Shown here piece by piece: positions 17,022 to 27,573 of a DNA stretch of 64,000 bases (positions are counted from its first letter, which is position 1; every line of letters starts with the position of its first letter). Under the pieces are notes generated by a model. That model did not search any database and was not told where the DNA came from. It saw only the letters and a list, made by a program, of their open reading frames with translations. A program made the translations under genes and the position numbers. Source of the DNA: Opitutus sp. GAS368 (GTDB lineage Bacteria > Verrucomicrobiota > Verrucomicrobiia > Opitutales > Opitutaceae); assembly GCF_900104925.1 (NCBI RefSeq), contig NZ_LT629735.1, positions 1,830,291 to 1,894,290 on the forward strand, given 5' to 3'.

Positions 17022-18104
17022 ATGCCCCAGAAGTCCGATGGGATGAACTATGCCCCGCAGGGCAAGCCCCGCCCAGTGGTGAAACCCGGGGAATTCTTTT
17101 TCGCCGCGGCGTTCCTAGAACACGGGCACATCTACGGCCAGTGCAACGGCCTGATCGAGGCCGGCGCCGTGCTCAAGTGGGTCTACGACGCTGACCCGAA
17201 GAAGGTCGCGGCCTTCTTGGAGAAATACCCCGGGACCCAGGTCGCGCGGTCCTACGACGAGATCCTCGCCGACCCGGCGGTGAAGCTCGTGGCCGCGGCC
17301 GCGATCCCGAACGAGCGCGGTGCCATCGGCTGCCGCACCATGCAGGCCGGCAAGGACTATTTCACGGACAAGACGCCCTTCACCACGCTCGACCAGCTGG
17401 ACAATGCCCGCGGCGTCGCGGCGGCCACCGGCCGCAAATACATGGTCTACTACAGCGAGCGGCTGCACGTGGAGTGCGCCATGCACGCCGGCGATCTCGT
17501 CCACGGCGGCGCCATCGGCAAGGTTGTCCAGGTGCTCGGCCTCGGGCCGCACCGCATCGGCCCCAAAGCCAACCGCCCGGCGTGGTTCTACAACCGCGCC
17601 CAGTTCGGCGGCATTCTCTGCGACATCGGCAGCCACCAGATCGAGCAGTTCCTGTATTTCACCGGCTCGACGGACGCGACGGTGAGCAGCGCCGCCGTCG
17701 GCAACTTCGCCAACGCGGACACGCCCGAGTTCGAAGACTTCGGCGAGGCCTCGCTGCTCGGCAACAGCGGCGCGAGCCACTACTTCCGCGTGGACTGGTT
17801 CACGCCGCCGGGCCTCAGCACCTGGGGCGACGGCCGGCTCGTGATCCTCGGCACCAAGGGTTACATCGAGCTCCGCAAATACGTGGACGTCGCCCGCGAC
17901 AAGGCCGGCGACAACCTCTACCTCGTCGACGACAAGGGCGAACAGCACATCAACGTGGCCGGGAAGGTCGGCTTCCGGTTCTTCGGCGAGTTCGTCCTCG
18001 ACTGCCTGAACCGCACCGAGACCGCCATGTCGCAGGCCCACGCGTTCAAGGCCGCCGAGCTCTGCCTCAAGGCGCAGGCCGTGGCGCGCCGGATCACACC
18101 CTGA
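17022..18104 (+). CDS. Gfo/Idh/MocA family oxidoreductase
   Basis: 360 residues, with an alternative ATG at 17043. The Rossmann region is divergent at the N-terminus (GEFFFAAAFLEHGHIYGQCN) but keeps the fold. DKTPFTTLDQL stands where EKP is usual, so the catalytic Lys is retained but Glu is replaced. The C-terminal domain has GGILCDIGSHQIEQFLYF with the catalytic-position His. It diverges from the redoxin operon and is followed 5 nt later by a second Gfo/Idh/MocA gene. The pair may act in sequence on one sugar (oxidise, then reduce), as in keto-sugar pathways. That is inferred from pairing only. Confidence 0.88.
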   Translation: MPQKSDGMNYAPQGKPRPVVKPGEFFFAAAFLEHGHIYGQCNGLIEAGAVLKWVYDADPKKVAAFLEKYPGTQVARSYDEILADPAVKLVAAAAIPNERGAIGCRTMQAGKDYFTDKTPFTTLDQLDNARGVAAATGRKYMVYYSERLHVECAMHAGDLVHGGAIGKVVQVLGLGPHRIGPKANRPAWFYNRAQFGGILCDIGSHQIEQFLYFTGSTDATVSSAAVGNFANADTPEFEDFGEASLLGNSGASHYFRVDWFTPPGLSTWGDGRLVILGTKGYIELRKYVDVARDKAGDNLYLVDDKGEQHINVAGKVGFRFFGEFVLDCLNRTETAMSQAHAFKAAELCLKAQAVARRITP

Positions 18105-18109
18105 CCGCC

Positions 18110-19219
18110 ATGCAACGGGTCCGCCTCGGTCTCATCGGATACGGCAACATGGGGGCCGGCCATGCGGCGCAGGTGGTCAACGGCAAGATCCCGCGGCTTA
18201 CGCTGACCGCCGTGGCGGAGAGTTCGCCGACGCGCCAGCCCAGCCTGTCTGGCGTGAAAGTCTTCGCCGAGCCGGCCGCGCTGCTGAAGTCCGGGCTGGT
18301 CGACGCCGTGTTGATCGCGACGCCGCACCCGACGCACGCCTCGCTCGCGCTCGCGGCGCTGAAGGCCGGCCTGCACGTGCTGCTGGAAAAACCCTTTGCG
18401 GTGCACAAGGCCGAGGCGCTGCAGGTCGTGGCGGCGGCGAAGCGCCGGCCGAAGCAGGTGTTCGGCGCCGTCTTCAACCAGCGCACCGACCCGTATTTCC
18501 GGAAAATCCGCGACCTGATCCGCGGCGGCAGTTTCGGCGCGGTGCAGCGCATCAACTGGACGATCACGAACTGGTTCCGGCCCGAGGCCTACTACCAGTC
18601 GGGCGGCTGGCGCGCCACCTGGGCCGGCGAGGGCGGCGGCCTGCTGCTCAACCAGTGCGTGCACAACCTGGACCTGCTGCAATGGCTGGCCGGCATGCCG
18701 GTGCGCGTGCGGGCCCATTGCCACTTCGGCCGCTACCACGACATCGAGGTCGAGGACGACGTCAGCGCCTACCTCGAATACGCCGACGGGGCGCATGCCA
18801 CGTTCACCGCCTCGACCGGCGAGGCGCCCGGCATCAACCGCCTGGAGATCGCGGCCGACGGCGGCCGGATCGTCTATGAGCACGACGTGCTGCAGCTGGT
18901 GCGCAACGCGACCCCCGCTTCCGTCTTCAGCCGCACCTCGCGCGAGCTGTTCCTCGCGCCGGGCACGACCGAGGAAAAACTCCTCGGCCTGGGCCACGGC
19001 GGGCAGCACAGCGAGATCCTGACGAACTTCACCGCGGCGATCCTCGACGGCGTGCCGCTCATCGCCCCGGCGGTCGAGGGCATCCACTCGCTCGAGCTGG
19101 CCAACGCCATGCTGCTGTCCGCGTGGACGGAGAAGACGGTCGACCTGCCCCTCGACGCCGCCCTCTACGAAAAGTGGCTGAAACGGAAGATCGCGGGATC
19201 CAAGGTCCGGAAAAAATAA
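18110..19219 (+). CDS. Gfo/Idh/MocA family oxidoreductase
   Basis: 369 residues beginning MQRVRLGLIGYGNMGAGHAA, a clean dinucleotide-binding start. EKP is present in HVLLEKPFAV, and the substrate domain carries GEGGGLLLNQCVHNLDLLQWLAG with the conserved His. The tail is Lys-rich. The ATG is 5 nt after the stop of the preceding oxidoreductase, so they form one transcription unit. NAD(P)-dependent sugar dehydrogenase is the family function; the substrate is not evident. Confidence 0.92.
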   Translation: MQRVRLGLIGYGNMGAGHAAQVVNGKIPRLTLTAVAESSPTRQPSLSGVKVFAEPAALLKSGLVDAVLIATPHPTHASLALAALKAGLHVLLEKPFAVHKAEALQVVAAAKRRPKQVFGAVFNQRTDPYFRKIRDLIRGGSFGAVQRINWTITNWFRPEAYYQSGGWRATWAGEGGGLLLNQCVHNLDLLQWLAGMPVRVRAHCHFGRYHDIEVEDDVSAYLEYADGAHATFTASTGEAPGINRLEIAADGGRIVYEHDVLQLVRNATPASVFSRTSRELFLAPGTTEEKLLGLGHGGQHSEILTNFTAAILDGVPLIAPAVEGIHSLELANAMLLSAWTEKTVDLPLDAALYEKWLKRKIAGSKVRKK

Positions 19220-19234
19220 TCCAGAGGGCTTCCG

Positions 19235-19263
19235 GCTGATATCAACTATTGGTTGACGTCAGC
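19235..19263. repeat. Short hairpin with core ACTATTGGTTGAC
   Basis: Arms 19235-19246 and 19252-19263 pair at 10 of 12 positions around a 5-nt loop, 15 nt after the oxidoreductase stop. The core ACTATTGGTTGAC also occurs in the right arm of the large inverted repeat at 24360-24459 and, with one change, in its left arm. No T-run follows, so a plain terminator is not certain. Confidence 0.55.
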
Positions 19264-19376
19264 TCCCGGGACGCGAAACGCAAGCGGCCGGGTCGAGGGT
19301 GGGCACAGGAAGGGGTTGCCCATTTCACGCTTGGATGCGGGGGCGTCCGGCTCTAGTTAGTCGGCCTGTTCACCCC

Positions 19377-21428
<2,052 letters not shown>

Positions 21429-21431
21429 ATT

Positions 21432-21503
21432 CTGTAGCGGCGGTCTATGACCGCCGACGCTGACCATGCCGCGTTCATCGGCGGTCATAGACCGCCGCTA
21501 CAG
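21432..21503. repeat. REP/BIME-like inverted repeat pair (TGTAGCGGC ends)
   Basis: Perfect 26-nt arms (21432-21457 and 21478-21503) around a 20-nt centre. Each arm contains a palindrome, CGGCGGTC/GACCGCCG, preceded by GTAG. It sits directly after the cstA stop. Confidence 0.85.
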
Positions 21504-21591
21504 GGTTGCCGCGCAGACGGAAAACCGCACGCTGCCGGGCATGTCTCCCTTCGTCCTTGCCGCCTTCGCCGCGGCCGTGCGCTGACCGCCG

Positions 21592-22032
21592 ATGCGCATC
21601 GCGGTCATCGCCGACACGCACGACCGGTATCCCCCGGACCTGCCGGCGCGACTCGCGGCCGCCGACGAGATCTGGCACCTCGGTGACGTGTGCGAGCCGG
21701 AGACGCTCGCGGAATTTGAGGCGCTGGGGAAACCGCTGTTCGCGGTGCTCGGCAACAACGAATGGCACAACCTCTGGCCGCTGGAACGGCGCCTCGAACG
21801 GGCCGGGGTGAAGTGTCACCTCGTGCACATCCCGCCGCCCCGCGCACCGGCGGGCGTGCATCTGCTGCTGCACGGCCACACGCACGTGCCGCGGGACGAG
21901 ACCGATGCCCGCGGCGTGCGCTGGCTGAATCCAGGCTGCATCACGCGGCCAAACCGCGGGGCCCGGGCGAGCTTCGGCTGGCTGATCCTGAAGAAAGGCA
22001 CGCCGCCGGACTGGCGGCTGGAGCTGCTGTGA
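21592..22032 (+). CDS. YfcE/MJ0936-type metallophosphoesterase
   Basis: 146 residues, a compact calcineurin-like phosphoesterase. All metal motifs are visible: IADTHDR (Asp, His), WHLGDV (Asp), VLGNNEW (Asn in place of the usual GNCD), and LLHGHTHVP near the end. It is shorter than typical YfcE (about 180), with little between motifs. Substrates of this family are small phosphodiesters. It lies between cstA and the convergent prepilin pair, with no evident operon. Confidence 0.88.
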   Translation: MRIAVIADTHDRYPPDLPARLAAADEIWHLGDVCEPETLAEFEALGKPLFAVLGNNEWHNLWPLERRLERAGVKCHLVHIPPPRAPAGVHLLLHGHTHVPRDETDARGVRWLNPGCITRPNRGARASFGWLILKKGTPPDWRLELL

Positions 22033-22039
22033 GCCGCGG

Positions 22040-22840
22040 TCAGTTGACCGCGGTGACCGAGGCGGGCGCCTTCTTCCAGGCGAACCGGCCGAACATGACC
22101 TCGTCCGGGGGTGCGATGCCGGCGATGACGCCGAAGGAGGTGACGACGCAGGCGACGCTGCCCTGGCGACCGGCGCGGGCCTGCTCCTGCAAGCGGGGCT
22201 TGGTGGCCTTGCCGTCCTTGCCGATGGTGCCGACCGAAACCTGGCCGTCGGGCGTGATGATGACCAGCTGGCTGCCCGGCTTCCGGTCGGTGGAGTAGAC
22301 GCCGGCCACGGTCTTGAAAATCGTGTCCCGCTCGTCGGAGGCCGTGACGATGGCAACCCCGGGCGGCAGGTCGCTCAGGTGGCGTTGCGGCAGGCCGAAG
22401 CGCAGGCCGACGGCCACCAGCACGAGGGCGGCGGCGAAGAGGCCGACGGCCTCGATCACGGTGCGCACGGCGCCGTGGCGCGACGGGGCCGCGGCGGTCG
22501 AGGCGGTGCGCTGGGGCGCACCGGCGCCGACCTGGAACGGCGGGAGCTCGGTCAGGGCGGCCGGATCATCGGCGGTCCAGAAATCGTCGAAGAGCGACAT
22601 GCTCTTGTGCATGCGCAGGCGGCCCTGGTGGACCCCGATGCGCCAGCCCTTGTCGCCGCGCTGGACGATGATGCCGGGCTCGGCCTTGGTGCTCGAGAGG
22701 TCGAGGACGAGGAGTTTGCCGGCCAGCCGGACGATTTCCTCGACCGGGTGCGTGCCATGCTCGATCTTGTCGCTGGCGCTGCCGACGCCGCCGGCGTCGG
22801 GCTTGAGCTGGACCAGGGTGATGCGGTAGGTGACGCTCAT
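22040..22840 (-). CDS. Unknown single-pass membrane protein paired with a prepilin
   Basis: 266 residues, no family recognised. The N-terminal ~90 residues are beta-rich with YRITLVQLKPDAGG and LLVLDLSSTKAEPGIIVQRG. One membrane segment lies at about 128-150 (AVGLFAAALVLVAVGLRFG). The C-terminal part has VYSTDRKPGSQLVIITPDG and ends in a basic/hydrophobic stretch. Its ATG overlaps the stop of the prepilin gene (ATGA), so the two are coupled. The inside-out topology with short N- and C-domains resembles accessory inner-membrane proteins of type II secretion or type IV pilus machines, but no homology supports that. Function unknown. Confidence 0.75.
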   Translation of the reverse strand: MSVTYRITLVQLKPDAGGVGSASDKIEHGTHPVEEIVRLAGKLLVLDLSSTKAEPGIIVQRGDKGWRIGVHQGRLRMHKSMSLFDDFWTADDPAALTELPPFQVGAGAPQRTASTAAAPSRHGAVRTVIEAVGLFAAALVLVAVGLRFGLPQRHLSDLPPGVAIVTASDERDTIFKTVAGVYSTDRKPGSQLVIITPDGQVSVGTIGKDGKATKPRLQEQARAGRQGSVACVVTSFGVIAGIAPPDEVMFGRFAWKKAPASVTAVN

Positions 22841-23349
22841 TTCTCGATGATGAACACCAGCGAATTGGTCGAACCGAGCTGGAGGTTGCCCGTGGTGAGG
22901 TTGCCGTCGTCCATCTGCTTGTCGATCGCCTCGAGCTGGTCGAGGTCGTCCAGGATCGGATTGCCGGGCGCCGCCTGGATGATGATGGCGGCCTTGGCGG
23001 GGATGCCGTCGGCAGGGGTGTCAAAATTCCACTTGTAGACGCCGCCGATAGGGGTCCGCTGGCTGAAATTGCCGGGCAGCTGGCCGGCCACCTGGGGCGG
23101 GACGACCTGCGGGTCGCCATCATCGGGGTAGCGGCCGTTCTGGATGCTGTAGGCGATGAAGACCGTCGAAAAGGTGCGCAGGTCATTGACGACGCTGGCC
23201 GCCTTGGAACGGAGCGTGATCAGCCGGTAGGCGGGCAGGGAAGCGGCCGCGAGCAGGCCGATGATCACGACGACCACCATGATTTCCACCAAGGTGAAAG
23301 CCCTAGACCGACGGAGAACCAAAGGGGGGATGTGCGGACCTTGCGACAT
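22837..23349 (-). CDS. Type II secretion / type IV pilin-like prepilin
   Basis: 170 residues. A class III signal is plain: RSRAFTLVEIMVVVVIIGLL, with cleavage before Phe and Glu at mature position 5. The rest is an extended helix and a short globular head (NGRYPDDGDPQVVPP). In Verrucomicrobia, small prepilin-like proteins are abundant and many belong to secretion pseudopili. No secretin, ATPase or peptidase gene is adjacent; the only partner is the overlapping downstream membrane protein gene. Confidence 0.9.
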   Translation of the reverse strand: MSQGPHIPPLVLRRSRAFTLVEIMVVVVIIGLLAAASLPAYRLITLRSKAASVVNDLRTFSTVFIAYSIQNGRYPDDGDPQVVPPQVAGQLPGNFSQRTPIGGVYKWNFDTPADGIPAKAAIIIQAAPGNPILDDLDQLEAIDKQMDDGNLTTGNLQLGSTNSLVFIIEK

Positions 23350-23392
23350 TCAGTTGATTAACAGGCCGGCAGGCTACCGGTATTTATCACGG

Positions 23393-23423
23393 GTGCAAGC
23401 ATTCAGGCTGAAACAGCTTGCAC
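23393..23423. promoter_or_regulatory. Short inverted repeat upstream of the prepilin gene
   Basis: GTGCAAGC (23393-23400) and GCTTGCAC (23416-23423) are perfect reverse complements 15 nt apart, 44 nt before the prepilin ATG on the minus strand. Possible operator; no regulator is assigned. Confidence 0.35.
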
Positions 23424-23543
23424 GGGCGGGTTCTTTCAAGAGATTTTCGATGCCGACCCGCAAAAAAAAGCCGCCGGACCGATGGAACAAGGGCGCAATT
23501 GCCGGCTGGCCTCGGGTCCCGGGCCCGTTTAGCCCTGTGCCAC

Positions 23544-24314
23544 GTGAGCGGCGACCAGCAGGAATTTTTCGAAACGAGGACCCCGGCCCAGCCCGACCTG
23601 GTGTTTGTCCGGAGCCTGCGCGCCCGGCATTACCGGCTGACACTGCGCCGCGACGGGGTGGCGGTGGCCACGGTGCCCGCCCGGGGCTCGGAGCGGGAGG
23701 CCAGGGTTTTTGTCGAGCAACACCGCGACTGGCTCGAGCGGGCGCGCGCGCGCCACGCGCTCAAGCCGCGGGGGGCGGAGGTCTGGACCCTCGGCACCCA
23801 CGTGCTGTGGCGCGGGGAAATGACCGAGATCCGCCGGGCGACGGCACCGTTGCCGGCTGCCGCCGGCCCGGTGTTTGTCCCGGAAACTCCGCGCTCCGCG
23901 GGATTTCCGGGCAAACCGACCGTGTGCCTCGCCGCGGATATTTTCCGCGTGGCGTCGTTCGAAGGCGACCTGCGGCCGACGCTGGAGGCGCACTTCGCGC
24001 GCCGGGCCAAGATCGAGCTCCCCGCGCGCACCTGGGAGCTGGCGGCCGAGACCGGGGCCGACGTAAAACACGTGACCGTGCGCAACCAGCGTTCGCGCTG
24101 GGGCTCGTGCTCGGCGGGCGGCACCATCTCCCTCAACTGGCGGCTCGTGCAGACCCCCGACACCGTGCGCGACTACATCCTTTACCACGAGCTGATGCAC
24201 CTGCGGGAGATGAACCACTCCGACCGCTTCTGGGCGCGGGTCGAGGCGGTCTGCCCGTGGTGGCGCGACGCCGAGCGGTGGCTCAAGCGCAACGGCAGCC
24301 TGCTCGGACTGTAG
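23544..24314 (+). CDS. YgjP/WLM-like M48-family zinc metallopeptidase (DUF45)
   Basis: About 256 residues from GTG at 23544. A TTG at 23418 gives a longer frame without family resemblance, so the later start is preferred. The C-terminal zinc site is clear: DYILYHELMHLREMNHSDRFW, where HExxH supplies two ligands and a later His the third. Upstream is NQRSRWGSCSAGGTISLNWRL, the RWGSC pattern typical of DUF45. These cytoplasmic proteins are SprT-like peptidases often near type I restriction genes, but none is here. Convergent with the FKBP gene across a large inverted repeat. Confidence 0.85.
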   Translation: MSGDQQEFFETRTPAQPDLVFVRSLRARHYRLTLRRDGVAVATVPARGSEREARVFVEQHRDWLERARARHALKPRGAEVWTLGTHVLWRGEMTEIRRATAPLPAAAGPVFVPETPRSAGFPGKPTVCLAADIFRVASFEGDLRPTLEAHFARRAKIELPARTWELAAETGADVKHVTVRNQRSRWGSCSAGGTISLNWRLVQTPDTVRDYILYHELMHLREMNHSDRFWARVEAVCPWWRDAERWLKRNGSLLGL

Positions 24315-24359
24315 CGCCGGCCGCCACTGGCAAACAAGGCGAGAAACCGTCCGGGTTTC

Positions 24360-24459
24360 CCGCCCGATCAATGTCAACTAATAGTATACTTAAGCTGGCG
24401 GTCGTTTTCGGCTCAAGCCCGAGGTTTAAGTATACTATTGGTTGACATTGATCGGGCGG
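24360..24459. repeat. Large near-perfect inverted repeat (34-nt arms)
   Basis: Arms 24360-24393 and 24426-24459 are reverse complements apart from one position, which is a G.U wobble in RNA; the centre is 32 nt. It is AT-richer than the surroundings and contains ACTATTGGTTGAC (right arm), shared with the hairpin at 19235. It lies between two convergent genes, so it may end both transcripts, or be a small mobile palindrome. Confidence 0.85.
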
Positions 24460-24486
24460 TTTGCGGCCGGACGACAGGACCGGGCG

Positions 24487-25008
24487 CTACCGGATTTCCA
24501 GCAGCTCCACCTCGAAGACGAGCGTGGCCTTGGGCGGGATCGGACTCTTGCCCGCCGTGCCGTAGGCGAGCCACCAGGGAATGATGAGCGTGCGCTTCTC
24601 GCCCGGCTTCATGGCGGCCACGGCTTCGTCCCAGCCCTTGATGACGCTGCCCGTGCCGACACGGAAGACATAGGGGGTGCCGCGGTCGCGCGAGCTGTCG
24701 AATTTCATCCCGTCGAGCAGGTAGCCGTCGTAATGCACGACGACCTCGCTGCCGGTGGCCGGGGTCGGCCCGGTCCCGGGGTGGCGCTCGATGTAGCGCA
24801 ACCCGGAGGGATTCAGGTGCGCGTTGCCGTAGCGCTCGCGCAGGATCGCGGCGTCGGCCTCGCTCAGCTGGGGATTTTCCATGATCTGCCGCATGTATTT
24901 GTTGGCGGGCTCGCCGGGGTTGGCGCGCCGGAAGATGCCGGTGCGGGCCTGGAACGCGATGAACGCGAGCACGAGGCCGAGGATGAGCAGGATGCCGAAC
25001 TGGCGCAT
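24487..25008 (-). CDS. FKBP-type peptidyl-prolyl cis-trans isomerase, membrane-anchored
   Basis: 173 residues from ATG at 25008. An N-terminal membrane anchor (MRQFGILLILGLVLAF) precedes a short helical linker and an FKBP domain (about 75-173) with VVVHYDGYLLDGMKFDSS, IKGWDEAVAAMKPGEKRTL and IPWWLAYG. The active-site aromatics are largely present. It folds proline-containing exported proteins. It follows the M20 amidohydrolase by 4 nt, and a cyclophilin gene precedes that, giving two different prolyl isomerases in one operon. Confidence 0.92.
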   Translation of the reverse strand: MRQFGILLILGLVLAFIAFQARTGIFRRANPGEPANKYMRQIMENPQLSEADAAILRERYGNAHLNPSGLRYIERHPGTGPTPATGSEVVVHYDGYLLDGMKFDSSRDRGTPYVFRVGTGSVIKGWDEAVAAMKPGEKRTLIIPWWLAYGTAGKSPIPPKATLVFEVELLEIR

Positions 25009-25012
25009 GGGA

Positions 25013-26377
25013 TTATTTTTTCGCAAGCAGTTCCAGGGCGGAGGCGGTGAGCGCGGTGACGCCGGTCTTGATCGTGGGCTCCGGCAGCGGGGCGAACTTG
25101 CTCGAGTGCAGCGAGGGGAGCGGTTCACCGGTGCGCAGGCTCTCCGCGTATTTGGCCGGGTCGACGGCCCCGACGCGGAACATGCTGATCGGCACTTTAT
25201 CGACGGTGCGGGCAAACTGGCTGAAGTCCTCGCCGCCCATCTCGGCGTCGATGGTCTTCACGTTGTCCGCTCCGAGCCACTGCACCAAAGCCCCGCGGAT
25301 CCGGCGGGTCAGGACCGGGTCGTTGTAGGTCGCGGGCGTAAATTCATCCTCCTTCGTGATAACAATCGGCATGAGGTCGTCGGGCACGCCGGCCGCGATG
25401 GCCTCGCCGCGGCAGATGCGCTTGATGGCGGCGAGGGTGTGCTGGCGGACGTTGTCCGAATAGGAGCGGCAGGTGAGCTGCAGTTTCACTTCGTTGGGGA
25501 TGATGTTGTGCTTGGTGCCGCCGTGGATGGAGCCGACGGTGACGACGGCCGGTTCCACCGGGCGCGTCTCGCGGCTGACAATGGTCTGCAACGCCACCAC
25601 GATGCGGGCGGCGAGCACGACGGGGTCGATGGTGGTGTGCGGATAGGCGCCGTGGCCGCCACGGCCGCGCACGGTGATGTCGACCGAGTCGACGTTGGCC
25701 CAGCCGAAGCCCTCGATGGTGCCGACGGTGCCCGCGGGCAGGGTCGCGCTGTCATGGACGGCGATGGCGAAGTCCGGCACGGGGAATTTCCGATACAGGC
25801 CGGCGGCAAGCAGGTTGCGGGCGCCGGCGCCGACCTCCTCGGCGGGCTGGCCGACAAAAAGCACCGTGCCGGACCATTTGTCCTTCATGGCGGCGAGCAT
25901 CCGGGCGGTGCCGGTGAAGATGGTCATGTGGATGTCATGGCCGCAGGCCTGCATGACCGGCACGTCCTGGCCGGCGAGATTGGTGACCCGGTCCTTGCTC
26001 GCGTAGGGCAGGCCGGTTTCCTCAAGCACCGGGAGGCCGTCGAGGTCGGTGCGGATGAGCAGGGTTGGGCCGGGCCCGTTTTTGAGCAGGCCGACCACGC
26101 CGGTACCGCCGAATTTCTCGGTGACCTCGTAGCCGGCCGCGCGCAGCTCGGTCGCCACCTTGGCCGCGGTCTTCTCCTCCATCAGCGAAAGCTCGGGGTG
26201 GAGGTGCAGGTCGGTGTAGAGGGCTTCGAGTTTCGGGTAGTCGGCGGCGACCTTGTTGCTGACGAAATCGCGGATGCCGTCCCCCTTTGCCAAGGCTACC
26301 GGGGACAGGTCCGCGGCCTGGGCCCAGAGGACGGAGGACAGAAAACAGGGGGCAAAAAAGGAGATGCGGGATTTCAT
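25013..26377 (-). CDS. M20D family amidohydrolase/carboxypeptidase, exported
   Basis: 454 residues with a signal peptide (ending WAQAA). Metal and catalytic motifs of the M20D group are visible: LHLHPELSLMEEKTA, IRTDLDGLPV, QACGHDIHMTI, GQPAEEVGAGA, and the lid domain with GRGGHGAYPHTTIDPV. Relatives hydrolyse N-acyl amino acids or IAA/hippurate-like amides. It overlaps the cyclophilin gene by ATGA and is followed 4 nt later by FKBP. Why a hydrolase is co-operonic with two prolyl isomerases is not clear; a shared periplasmic location is the only common theme. Confidence 0.92.
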   Translation of the reverse strand: MKSRISFFAPCFLSSVLWAQAADLSPVALAKGDGIRDFVSNKVAADYPKLEALYTDLHLHPELSLMEEKTAAKVATELRAAGYEVTEKFGGTGVVGLLKNGPGPTLLIRTDLDGLPVLEETGLPYASKDRVTNLAGQDVPVMQACGHDIHMTIFTGTARMLAAMKDKWSGTVLFVGQPAEEVGAGARNLLAAGLYRKFPVPDFAIAVHDSATLPAGTVGTIEGFGWANVDSVDITVRGRGGHGAYPHTTIDPVVLAARIVVALQTIVSRETRPVEPAVVTVGSIHGGTKHNIIPNEVKLQLTCRSYSDNVRQHTLAAIKRICRGEAIAAGVPDDLMPIVITKEDEFTPATYNDPVLTRRIRGALVQWLGADNVKTIDAEMGGEDFSQFARTVDKVPISMFRVGAVDPAKYAESLRTGEPLPSLHSSKFAPLPEPTIKTGVTALTASALELLAKK

Positions 26378-27525
26378 TTGGGTTCGAGTTTGAGGATGAG
26401 GCCGTCGAGGATGGCATCGGTCTGGAGTTTCAAATGTTGGGCGGGTGGCGGTTGCTGATCGGCCGGGGCGGCCTGCTGCTGCCGGGCGAAAGCGGCGTCA
26501 CCCTCGGCCACGGCGGCATCGATGAAGGCGGTCTTGATCACATGCAGCGGGCCCTCCGGCGCCAGATCGGCGGCGGTGGCGTGGTGACCGAGGAAAGTAT
26601 CGGCTGCCGCGTCGCTGAGCCACACGCGCCAGTCCTTCTCGTCGGCGAAATAGGCGGCGAGCGCGCCGTGTTTGTCCACGCCGAGTTTCCGGGCCAGCGC
26701 GTGCATGTAGGCGCCGGGCACGGCATCCTCGGCGGCGGCGGGCGACTTGGCGAAAAGGCGGCCCACGACGCGCACGCCGGTGGCGCGCTCGAAGTTGGCC
26801 AGCTTGAAGTTGAAATTCTTGGCGCGCGGCGGCACGTCCGGCTGGGATTCCATCGGGTGCGGCAGCAATTGCGAGGGGTCGTCGAAATGCGCCGCGAGGC
26901 CGGGCTCGGCGGCGCCGGCATAGGGCGCGACCTTGGCGGCGAGGGCCTTGAAGGTTTCCGGATCGGCCTTGAAGGCCTTGGCCTCGGCGCCGAGGCGGAG
27001 GATCTTGATCGTAAAGGCGTCGTTGGGCTGGATCAACGGCAGCACCTCGAGGCCCTGGATGGTGCGGCCGAAGACGGTGTGCAGGTAATTGAGGCGGGTG
27101 CAGTCGCCGAGGGTGACGAAAAACTCGCAGCCGTTGGTGTCGGGGCCGGCGTTGGCCATGGAGAGCGTGCCGATCTCACGATTATGCAGGCCGGGCACGA
27201 ACTCGTCGTTGAAGGTGTAGGGCACGGGGGTGTCGCCGGTGTCCTTGAGGCCGGGGTTGCCGCTTTGGATGACGAAGCCCGGCACGACGCGATACCAGGT
27301 CAGGCCGGTGAAGAACGGTTTCCCGTCGCGCGGGGCAAGGGTGCCCTCGGCGAGGCCGACGAAGCTGGCGACGGTGAGCGGCACCTGGCGGTAATGCAGC
27401 TCGGTGACAAAAACCCCGCGCGGCGTGGTGAACTCGGCGTAGAGGCCGTCGGCCAGTTTTTCCGTGGCGAGGGCGGAGGCGAACCCCAGCGCGGCCAGCA
27501 AAACCATCGGCTTGAATGAACGCAT
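26374..27525 (-). CDS. Cyclophilin-type peptidyl-prolyl isomerase, exported, long C-terminal extension
   Basis: 383 residues from ATG at 27525 (MRSFKPMVLLAALGFASALA signal). The cyclophilin domain (about 28-200) shows FFTGLTWYRVVPGFVIQSGN, SMANAGPDTNGCEFFVTLG and LHTVFGRTIQGLEVL. The usual active-site Arg and Phe positions (YRVVPGFVIQ, FFVTL) are present. A C-terminal ~180-residue extension of helical character has no recognised domain. First gene of the cyclophilin/amidohydrolase/FKBP operon. A GTGG-type repeat lies upstream. Confidence 0.9.
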   Translation of the reverse strand: MRSFKPMVLLAALGFASALATEKLADGLYAEFTTPRGVFVTELHYRQVPLTVASFVGLAEGTLAPRDGKPFFTGLTWYRVVPGFVIQSGNPGLKDTGDTPVPYTFNDEFVPGLHNREIGTLSMANAGPDTNGCEFFVTLGDCTRLNYLHTVFGRTIQGLEVLPLIQPNDAFTIKILRLGAEAKAFKADPETFKALAAKVAPYAGAAEPGLAAHFDDPSQLLPHPMESQPDVPPRAKNFNFKLANFERATGVRVVGRLFAKSPAAAEDAVPGAYMHALARKLGVDKHGALAAYFADEKDWRVWLSDAAADTFLGHHATAADLAPEGPLHVIKTAFIDAAVAEGDAAFARQQQAAPADQQPPPAQHLKLQTDAILDGLILKLEPK

Positions 27526-27573
27526 GGCGCGAACATAGCGCCGCTCGCCGGCCACGCCAGCCCGTTTGCGAAA

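Noticed and set aside
19331-19359. TTGGAT-N17-TAGTTA promoter for cstA
   Set aside because: The -10 match is too weak to list as a feature.
21541-21585. 14-codon reading frame MSPFVLAAF.. before the phosphoesterase
   Set aside because: Too short, no ribosome-binding site, next to a repeat; probably chance.
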